Source: an uncultured Bacillota bacterium (lineage in GTDB: Bacteria > Bacillota > Clostridia > Peptostreptococcales > Anaerovoracaceae). Taken from it: a DNA stretch of 11,899 nucleotides. The notes under the pieces were generated by a model. The model saw nothing but the letters and a program-made list of their open reading frames with translations, did not search any database and had not been told where the DNA came from. Each line of letters starts with the position of its first letter. The stretch's first letter is position 1. The DNA lies in contig CAMNNG010000031.1 of the NCBI GenBank assembly GCA_946545145.1, positions 1 to 11,899 on the forward strand, in the 5' to 3' direction. Below, in pieces: positions 6,310 to 11,899 of this stretch. Position numbers and translations under genes: made by a program.

Positions 6310-7290
6310 TCAGCTGTTGGCGGCGGCCCCGTCAAAATATGAATATAATATCTCACGCATCTCCCCGGCGGACGTTACGGCATTGATCCGCCTCTTGATC
6401 TCATTAGCTCCGCGCCGGCCCTTCACATACCAGTACACGTGCTTTTTCATCTCCGGGAATGCGATCCTCTCCCCTTTTTCTTCCGAAAGAAGTTCGAAGT
6501 GTCTCATTATCATTGCGAATATTTCTTCGTCTGACGGCCTGTCCGGAACGGGCTTTCCCTCCCATGCCAGAGCCATGTCGCGGAATATCCAGGGATTGCC
6601 CTGCATGCCGCGGCCTATCATCACCGCATCGCATCCGGTCTCTTCCATCATGCTGACGGCGTCTTCGGCGCACATTATGTCGCCGTTTCCGATGACCGGT
6701 ATCGATACGCTTTCTTTTACTTTCTTTATGATGCTCCTGTCCGCCTTGCCGGTGTAGTACTGCATCCTTGTCCTGCCGTGGACAGTGACAGCCGATGCCC
6801 CCGCCTGCTCTGCTATCTTCGCGAGCTCGGGCGCGTTCAGGTGGTCTTCATCCCAGCCGGCTCTCATCTTCACCGTCACCGGCTTTGCGCCGTCTGTCCC
6901 CTCGACAACTGCCCGGATGACTTCGCCCGCGAGCTCCGGCTCCTTCATCAGAGCCGAGCCCTCACCGTTCTTGACTATCTTCGGAACGGGGCATCCCATG
7001 TTGATATCGAGGATGACATTGCCGTATCCGGCGAGCCTCCTGGCGGTGTCCTTCATCACCACAGGATCGCGACCGAATATCTGGAAGGCCACAGGCCCCT
7101 CGTCATCGCGTATATGCAGCAGGGATTCGGTCTTGACGTTCTCGTACATCAGACCCTTTCCGCTTACCATTTCAGAAAAACACAAAGCCGCACCCATGGA
7201 AGCGTTCAGCGTTCTCGTGGATGCGTCTGTGATCCCGGCAAGCGGAGCCGCTATGAACGGATTCTTCAGTCTAAAGTTTCCAATTCGCAC
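6310..7290 (-). CDS. dusB: tRNA-dihydrouridine synthase, DusB family
   Basis: A 326-residue cytoplasmic FMN enzyme that reduces specific uridines in the tRNA D-loop to dihydrouridine with NADPH. Seen: FIAAPLAGITDASTR (12-26, FMN-binding start of the TIM barrel); DINMGCPVPKIVKNGEGSAL (95-114) with the catalytic Cys100; PVTVKMRAGW (137-146); TVHGRTRMQYYTGKADRSII (169-188); PVIGNGDI (198-205) and VMIGRGMQGNPWIFRD (223-238), the phosphate-binding end of the barrel; then a helical tRNA-binding domain with KKHVYWYVKGRRGA (282-295). Length is typical. The start is GTG (7290-7288), lying inside the 3' end of coaX so that the two frames overlap by 25 bp; AGAGG within coaX lies about 11 bases upstream. 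This implies coupled translation. Bacterial Dus subfamilies overlap in sequence; DusB is chosen from length, motifs and the coaX/ftsH neighbourhood. Confidence 0.93.
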   Translation of the reverse strand: MRIGNFRLKNPFIAAPLAGITDASTRTLNASMGAALCFSEMVSGKGLMYENVKTESLLHIRDDEGPVAFQIFGRDPVVMKDTARRLAGYGNVILDINMGCPVPKIVKNGEGSALMKEPELAGEVIRAVVEGTDGAKPVTVKMRAGWDEDHLNAPELAKIAEQAGASAVTVHGRTRMQYYTGKADRSIIKKVKESVSIPVIGNGDIMCAEDAVSMMEETGCDAVMIGRGMQGNPWIFRDMALAWEGKPVPDRPSDEEIFAMIMRHFELLSEEKGERIAFPEMKKHVYWYVKGRRGANEIKRRINAVTSAGEMREILYSYFDGAAANS

Positions 7291-8102
7291 GGATCCACTT
7301 TCCTCTGTTTGCTGTTCTGCTGTTTGTTCTTTTCATATATGATGCTCAGTCCCTCGAGAGTAAGCATCTTGTCGACTACGTCGATGCAGTCCGTGCCCTC
7401 GGATATCATGCTCGCGAGTCCGCCTGTCGCTATGACCTTCGGCTCGTCATCGCATCCGCCGATCTCCTTGAGCTCCTTCTTCATGCGGGCGACGATGAAT
7501 TCGACCATGCCCATGTGCCCGTATACGAGGCCTGACTGCATGCTCTGTATCGTGTTCCTGCAGATCACCTTGCCCGGCTCTTCGAGCTCGACCTTCGGAA
7601 GCTGCGCCGTCATCTTGAACAGTGCCTCGCTCGAGATCTTAAGACCCGGAGCGATGGTGCCGCCGAGATATTCAGCGTTCTTCGTCACGGCACAGAACGT
7701 CGTCGCCGTGCCGAGGTCGATTATGATAAGCGGGCCGTCATATTTTGCGTGAGCCGCGACCGCGTTGACTATGCGGTCGGAGCCGACCTGCTTCGGATTG
7801 TCGTATTTGATGAGGAGTCCCGTCTTGATGCCCGGCTCTATGACGATGGCCTTGCGGCCGAAGTACTTCATCGACAGGTGCTGCAGTGTGAACAGTATGG
7901 ACGGGACTACCGTCGATATGATCACGTCCTCGACGTCCTTCATATCGAGCCCGCTGTAAGCGAACAGCTGCGATATGAGCATGCCGTATTCGTCAGCACT
8001 CTTGTTGTTATCCGTCTCCATACGCCAGTTGTGTATCAGCTTTCCATCCTTGAATACACCGAGCACGGCGTTCGTGTTACCTACGTCAAAAGCCAGAAGC
8101 AT
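7266..8102 (-). CDS. coaX: Type III pantothenate kinase
   Basis: A 278-residue cytoplasmic ASKHA-fold kinase that phosphorylates pantothenate with ATP, the first step of coenzyme A synthesis; type III enzymes need a monovalent cation and are not inhibited by CoA. Seen: MLLAFDVGNTNAVLGVFKDG (1-20, phosphate-1 motif with DVGNT); IKYDNPKQVGSDRIVNA (98-114), with Asp109 the expected catalytic base in the GxDR motif; IIIDLGTATTFCAVT (126-140, phosphate-2 motif); LGGTIAPGL (146-154) and VIATGGLASMI (223-233, adenosine motif). It is about 20 residues longer than the usual 255-260: the tail after LTLEGLSIIYE is polar and lysine/glutamine rich and lies over the dusB start. The ATG at 8102 has GGAGG (8116-8112) at 9-base spacing. 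The gene begins 26 bp after the ftsH stop, so the two are probably co-transcribed. Confidence 0.96.
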   Translation of the reverse strand: MLLAFDVGNTNAVLGVFKDGKLIHNWRMETDNNKSADEYGMLISQLFAYSGLDMKDVEDVIISTVVPSILFTLQHLSMKYFGRKAIVIEPGIKTGLLIKYDNPKQVGSDRIVNAVAAHAKYDGPLIIIDLGTATTFCAVTKNAEYLGGTIAPGLKISSEALFKMTAQLPKVELEEPGKVICRNTIQSMQSGLVYGHMGMVEFIVARMKKELKEIGGCDDEPKVIATGGLASMISEGTDCIDVVDKMLTLEGLSIIYEKNKQQNSKQRKVDPCELETLD

Positions 8103-8128
8103 TTTGAATTTCCTCCATATAGTTTTTT

Positions 8129-10315
8129 CTAGTTCTGTGTATCGTCGCTGTCGTCAGCGTCATTCGCGTCATCCTTCTTCGGGCGGATGCTCTTCGGCGG
8201 CTCGCTCTTCTGCGTACCGGCTGCCGGAGCATCGTCCTTCGCCGCACGACCTTCAAAGCCGTCATCGTCATACGGAGTATCGTACGGTTTTCTGTCGTAC
8301 TCCCTGACGACATGTCTGCCGTCATCTTCGTGCGACAGACGGATCTCACCGTTGTATTCGTCTTCGTCGAGTTCGCTCTCGTAGTAAGCGCGTCTTCTCG
8401 CTTCTTCCTCGCGGGCGATCTTCTCGCTCTCTGCAGCCTCTTTCCTGTTCATCTCCTGGATGATCCTGCTCTCTTCTTCGACCTTCCGGGCGAGTTCTTC
8501 AGCCGTCAGCTCGCCGCTGCACAGCGATTCGAACTGCTCGCCGTCGAGAGTCTCGAGCTCGATGAGGGCTTTAGCGACAGTCTCGAGCATATCTCTGTTC
8601 TCGGTGAGGATCTTTTCGCATTCGACATAAGCATCTTCGATGATCGCCTTGATCTCTTCGTCGATCTCGCTTGCGACCTCTTCAGAGTAGTTCTGCCTCG
8701 TCGAGAAGTCCTTGCCGAGGAATACCTCATCGCCCGAGCTGTAGTTGACAGGTCCGAGCTTCTTGCTGAAGCCGTACTTCGTGACCATGTCGCGCGCGAT
8801 GTCGGTAGCTCTCTGTATATCGTTGCTCGCTCCCGTACTGATGTCGTCGAGCGTTATCTGCTCCGCGACTCTTCCGCCGAGCAGGTGGATGATCTGCTCG
8901 CGCATCGATGACTTCGTCGCGTACATCCTGTCTTCCTTCGGAAGTATCATCGTGAAGCCGCCGGCTCTGCCGCGCGGAACGATCGTGATCTGATGCACGG
9001 GGTCTGTTCCCGGAAGCGACCTTGCAACGACTGCGTGGCCGGCCTCATGGTAAGCAGTAAGCTTCTTTTCCTTTTCGCTGATGACCCTGCTCTTCTTTTC
9101 GGGACCAGCGATGACCTTCGTGATCGCTTCTTCGATCTCGTCCATGCGGATGTATCTGCCGTTCCTCCTCGCTGTGAGAAGCGCAGCCTCGTTCAGCATG
9201 TTCTCGATGTCGGCAGGCGTGAAGCCCGGCGTCCTTCTTGCCAGGACCTTCGGGTCTACCGCCGGATCGAGCGGCTTGTTCCTCGAGTGGATCTTGAATA
9301 TCTCTTCTCTTCCCTTTACGTCAGGGATGCCGATGACGATCTGACGGTCGAATCTGCCCGGTCTTAAGAGCGCCGGGTCGAGTACGTCAGGTCTGTTCGT
9401 CGCCGCGAGCACGATGATTCCGGAGTTCTCCGCAAAACCGTCCATCTCAACGAGGAGCTGGTTCAGTGTCTGCTCTCTTTCATCGTGGCCGCCGCCGAGG
9501 CCTGCGCCTCTCTTTCTGCCGACTGCGTCGATCTCGTCTATGAATACGATGCACGGCGAGTTCTTCTTCGCCTGCTCGAAAAGGTCTCTTACTCTGCTGG
9601 CGCCGACGCCGACGAACATCTCGACGAATTCGGAGCCGCTGATCGTGAAGAACGGAACGCCCGCTTCTCCGGCCGTAGCCTTCGATACGTAAGTCTTACC
9701 TGTTCCCGGAGGGCCGACCAGAAGTACGCCCTTCGGTATGCGCGCTCCGAGGCTGTTGAACCTCCTCGGATGTCTGAGGAAGTCGACGATCTCTTCAAGT
9801 TCTTCTTTTTCCTCATCGAGTCCTGCAACATCAGAGAACCTGATCTTGATGTCGCTGTCCTTCTGGAGCTTGGCCTTGCTGCGTCCGAACTGCATTGCCT
9901 TGCCGCCTCCGCCCTGCTGGTTCATGATCATGTACCAGAAGACTACGAGCACGGCTATCATGATGAGGGTCGGCAGCAGCGAAATGTACCACGGCGTCGT
10001 ATGCGGCGGTTCGTTCGTTACCTTGACCTTCTTTTCTTCACTCTGTTTGTACAGATATTCCGTATTCAGATAGTTGATGTCGAGGACTGAGTTGGCATAA
10101 GTCTCATAGACCTTGCCGTCCCTGGTCTGACCGATGATCTTCATCTCATCGATCGTCACCTTCTTGAACTGCTCTTCCTTGACGTACTTTGTGAACGTAG
10201 TGAAAGTGACCTCCTTGACTTCCTGACCGGGCATCCGGTTGAAGAAAAAGGCCGCGATCAGAACGAACAGGAAGATCAGCACATATATCCCTATATTCCT
10301 TGATGCTCTTCTCAA
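8129..10315 (-). CDS. ftsH: ATP-dependent membrane zinc metalloprotease FtsH
   Basis: A 728-residue inner-membrane AAA+ protease that unfolds and degrades damaged membrane proteins and short-lived regulators. Seen: TM1 at about 8-26, an extracytoplasmic domain to about 107, TM2 at about 109-131; Walker A GPPGTGKT (201-208); pore loop MFVGVGAS (233-240); Walker B IVFIDEID (256-263); second region of homology NRPDVLDPALLRPGRFDRQI (307-326) with arginine fingers R321 and R324; zinc site HEAGH (423-427) with third ligand Asp499 in TGASND. All catalytic residues are intact. It is about 85-90 residues longer than Bacillus or E. coli FtsH, because of a tail from about 610 that begins as a charged helix and ends as an Asp-rich, probably disordered stretch. 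Start codon is TTG (10315-10313), supported by AAGGGAG (10330-10324) at 8-base spacing and by MRRASRN just before TM1. It follows tilS by 71 bp and precedes coaX by 26 bp. Confidence 0.98.
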   Translation of the reverse strand: MRRASRNIGIYVLIFLFVLIAAFFFNRMPGQEVKEVTFTTFTKYVKEEQFKKVTIDEMKIIGQTRDGKVYETYANSVLDINYLNTEYLYKQSEEKKVKVTNEPPHTTPWYISLLPTLIMIAVLVVFWYMIMNQQGGGGKAMQFGRSKAKLQKDSDIKIRFSDVAGLDEEKEELEEIVDFLRHPRRFNSLGARIPKGVLLVGPPGTGKTYVSKATAGEAGVPFFTISGSEFVEMFVGVGASRVRDLFEQAKKNSPCIVFIDEIDAVGRKRGAGLGGGHDEREQTLNQLLVEMDGFAENSGIIVLAATNRPDVLDPALLRPGRFDRQIVIGIPDVKGREEIFKIHSRNKPLDPAVDPKVLARRTPGFTPADIENMLNEAALLTARRNGRYIRMDEIEEAITKVIAGPEKKSRVISEKEKKLTAYHEAGHAVVARSLPGTDPVHQITIVPRGRAGGFTMILPKEDRMYATKSSMREQIIHLLGGRVAEQITLDDISTGASNDIQRATDIARDMVTKYGFSKKLGPVNYSSGDEVFLGKDFSTRQNYSEEVASEIDEEIKAIIEDAYVECEKILTENRDMLETVAKALIELETLDGEQFESLCSGELTAEELARKVEEESRIIQEMNRKEAAESEKIAREEEARRRAYYESELDEDEYNGEIRLSHEDDGRHVVREYDRKPYDTPYDDDGFEGRAAKDDAPAAGTQKSEPPKSIRPKKDDANDADDSDDTQN

Positions 10316-10323
10316 ATCTTATT

Positions 10324-10330
10324 CTCCCTT
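10324..10330 (-). promoter_or_regulatory. Shine-Dalgarno site supporting the TTG start of ftsH
   Basis: Minus-strand AAGGGAG lies 8 bases before TTG 10315-10313. No ATG or GTG with a comparable site occurs nearby, and the frame puts TM1 right after the N-terminus, so a TTG start is well supported. Confidence 0.85.
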
Positions 10331-10386
10331 TTTAATACATCTTTTGCACCATATACCTGTCCCATGATACAAGCCAAAGTATTCTA

Positions 10387-11820
10387 TCACAGTTGGTATG
10401 ACATTTCAAGCACGAGGGCCCTCGCCGAGCTCTGCCTGAGACTGTATTTTTCAGCATATCTCGCTCTGCAGACGCCCTCCGGTATCCAGAGGACCTCGCT
10501 TCCGCTGGCGATCAGCCACACGTCGTCTCTCTCCTCCTTCGGCACCTTCATGTCGACGAAAAGATCCTGGATCGATTTCCTGCCTGCGTTGAGGTTGATG
10601 AAGTCGCCTTCCTGCCTCGTCCTCACCTCGAGGGTGTCGAAGTAGCCCTTTCCTCTGATGAGGTTGTCCTCAAGGACATCGGCGTCGAAGACGGCGAACT
10701 GTCCCATGCCGTCCGGGTATTCGAAGTCGTAAGCGGATACTATCTGCTTCGTTATCTCCGGTATCTTCTTTTCTTCTTTCGCGCCCGCTTCCTGGTTCTT
10801 CTCATCGCGGATCACGAGGACTTCGTCGTAGCTTACTGCGAGGCGGTAGCTTCCCGGGAAGTCGACCGACCCTGACGACGCGTCGGAGGCGATGAGCCTG
10901 CCCGCATTCACCAGATGCACGCGCTCTATATCGTGATCGAGGCCTGCCGTCCTGAACGCCTTCGACACGGCGCGGCGGCTGATGGACGGATGAGCGTCGG
11001 CAAGCATCCTCCTGTCCAGCCTGATCCTGTTTTTCTCTCTTTCTATCAGAGCTCTTCCGTAGAGCCTGCCGGCTTCGCGGCTCAGATAGTTCCTGTCTTC
11101 GGAAGCGTTCCTTCCGAGCCTTACCATCGCCTGCGTGATGTCCCCGCCGAACTTCTCGTTGATGAAGGGTATCAGCTCCAGCCTGATCTTGTTTCTGGTA
11201 TATGTCGTTTCTTTATTTGTTTTGTCGATCCTCGGCTCGAGTCCTTCCTGCATGCAGTACTCTTCGATCTCGCTCCTGTCGGTCTCAAGAAGCGGCCTCG
11301 CCATGAGGTAGCCTCCTGTCCCCGGCGCGAGCGGCTCCATTCCCGCAAGACCGTCAGTTCCCGTCCCGCGTATCAGCCTGAAGAGTATCGTCTCGGCCTG
11401 GTCGTTCCTGTTCTGTGCAACGCATATCTTGATGTTTCCGAGGACGCCCTCGAGCTCGATGGCCATGGCGACCTTGCAGAAGCTCTCGTATCTTACGAGC
11501 CTGCCCGCTTCCTCGGGCGAGCGGCCCGTGTTCTTCGCGATCTCATTGCAGTCGCGCACGAAGCTGTGGCACTTGATCCCCTTTTCTTCGCACAGTTTCT
11601 CGACGAACTCCTGGTCGAGCTCCGCCTCGATCGGCCTGAACTTGTGGTTCACGTGGACGACGTCGAGGCCGAAGTCTATCTCGTCTTTGAGTTTCAGCAA
11701 AATGTCAAAAAGACAAAGTGAGTCCGGACCGCCTGACAGTCCCAGCACAACTCTGTCTCCCTTTTCGATTATCCCGTGATCCTCAATGTATGATCTGACT
11801 TTAGTAAGCAAATCGGCCAT
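10387..11820 (-). CDS. tilS: tRNA(Ile)-lysidine synthase TilS
   Basis: A 477-residue cytoplasmic enzyme that uses ATP and lysine to convert C34 of the CAU-anticodon tRNA-Ile to lysidine, so that it reads AUA and is charged with isoleucine. Seen: PP-loop VVLGLSGGPDSLCLFDIL (about 24-41) with SGGPDS binding ATP; VVHVNHKFRP, the family's HVNHxxR motif; SPEEAGRLVRYESF; and QNRNDQAETILFRLIRGTGT followed by DGLAGM, all typical TilS signatures. The C-terminal half has the length and late motifs (FINLNAGRKSIQDLFVDMKV, VLWIPEGV) of the TilS C-terminal domain, as in Bacillus-type full-length enzymes. Start: ATG 11820 has AAGGGAG (11834-11828) at 7-base spacing; ATG 11826, two codons earlier, leaves only one base. 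It heads the visible cluster; unlike in many Firmicutes, no hpt gene separates it from ftsH. Confidence 0.96.
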   Translation of the reverse strand: MADLLTKVRSYIEDHGIIEKGDRVVLGLSGGPDSLCLFDILLKLKDEIDFGLDVVHVNHKFRPIEAELDQEFVEKLCEEKGIKCHSFVRDCNEIAKNTGRSPEEAGRLVRYESFCKVAMAIELEGVLGNIKICVAQNRNDQAETILFRLIRGTGTDGLAGMEPLAPGTGGYLMARPLLETDRSEIEEYCMQEGLEPRIDKTNKETTYTRNKIRLELIPFINEKFGGDITQAMVRLGRNASEDRNYLSREAGRLYGRALIEREKNRIRLDRRMLADAHPSISRRAVSKAFRTAGLDHDIERVHLVNAGRLIASDASSGSVDFPGSYRLAVSYDEVLVIRDEKNQEAGAKEEKKIPEITKQIVSAYDFEYPDGMGQFAVFDADVLEDNLIRGKGYFDTLEVRTRQEGDFINLNAGRKSIQDLFVDMKVPKEERDDVWLIASGSEVLWIPEGVCRARYAEKYSLRQSSARALVLEMSYQL

Positions 11821-11827
11821 GATCATT

Positions 11828-11834
11828 CTCCCTT
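11828..11834 (-). promoter_or_regulatory. Shine-Dalgarno site fixing the tilS start
   Basis: Minus-strand AAGGGAG lies 7 bases before ATG 11820 but only 1 base before the in-frame ATG 11826, so the protein most likely begins MADLLTKV. Confidence 0.8.
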
Positions 11835-11899
11835 TCCGCTGCGCCGCAGCATCTTCCTGAGATGTTCATCCTTTAATGGCGCTCATTCTGATGGCGCTC
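11835..11899 (-). other. Upstream edge: possible tail of another minus-strand gene, with a short direct repeat
   Basis: Read on the minus strand from the edge, one frame gives SAIRMSAIKG and then TGA at 11868-11866, which could be the last ten codons of a gene ahead of tilS, leaving 45 bp to the tilS ATG. The nine bases ATGGCGCTC occur twice on the plus strand (11876-11884 and 11891-11899) with a 15-base period, which in that frame repeats SAI. A small palindrome, GCTGCGCCGCAGC, lies at 11838-11850 just before the tilS ribosome site; it has no U tract. Too little sequence is present to call a gene. Confidence 0.3.

Noticed and set aside
6778..7752. 324-residue plus-strand ORF across dusB and coaX
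   Set aside because: It spans two well-identified genes on the other strand, has no family motif, and its composition (Ser/Pro/Met rich in part) is typical of an antisense shadow.
10335..10375. Possible promoter before ftsH (TTGGCT, 16 bases, TATATG on the minus strand)
   Set aside because: Both boxes are weak matches and the gap is short; I cannot separate this from chance.
10915..11721. 268-residue plus-strand ORF opposite tilS
   Set aside because: tilS motifs are complete on the minus strand; the plus-strand ORF has no recognisable domain.
11838..11850. Palindrome GCTGCGCCGCAGC as a terminator of an upstream gene
   Set aside because: The stem is only about 5 bp, there is no U tract, and it lies right beside the tilS ribosome site.

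Overview
The window reads as chromosomal DNA of a Gram-positive, probably anaerobic, Clostridia-type Firmicute with moderately high GC. Evidence is the tilS-ftsH-coaX-dusB order, type III (not type I) pantothenate kinase, a Fem-family lipid II branching enzyme next to a D-aspartate-ligase-like ATP-grasp protein, strong purine-rich Shine-Dalgarno sites with ATG, GTG and TTG starts, and heavy GC-rich codon use. I cannot name a genus. All nine genes lie on the minus strand, so transcription runs from high to low coordinates. The window is almost fully coding; no rRNA, tRNA, CRISPR array, insertion sequence or prophage was seen.

Region A (about 11820 to 6310) is a housekeeping cluster: tilS (tRNA-Ile lysidine synthase), ftsH (membrane AAA+ zinc protease, TTG start, long acidic tail), coaX (type III pantothenate kinase) and dusB (tRNA dihydrouridine synthase, GTG start overlapping coaX by 25 bp). 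This resembles the Bacillus/Clostridium tilS-hpt-ftsH-coaX-dusB neighbourhood, but hpt is missing between tilS and ftsH. Directly after dusB comes a 12-TM sodium-dependent SNF (LeuT-type) amino-acid transporter (6252 to 4771), whose transcript probably ends at a 14-bp-stem hairpin at 4693-4660.

Region B starts immediately past that hairpin with an extended -10 promoter (TGATATAAT, 4655-4647) and contains four genes: a class I PLP aminotransferase, a short thioredoxin-reductase-like flavoprotein that keeps its CxxC but lacks the usual NADPH-phosphate motif, a FemAB-family aminoacyltransferase, and an ATP-grasp ligase of the Aslfm (D-aspartate ligase) type that overlaps the fem gene by 8 bp and runs off the left edge. 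The last two form the most interesting unit: two chemically different routes for adding amino acids to the peptidoglycan stem peptide (tRNA-dependent Fem and ATP-dependent Asl) appear translationally coupled. The aminotransferase might feed amino acids to this step, but that is inference.

Several starts were moved inward from the longest possible ORF on the basis of Shine-Dalgarno spacing (tilS, SNF transporter, aminotransferase, thioredoxin-reductase-like gene). Many long plus-strand ORFs are antisense shadows of these genes and are not reported as genes.
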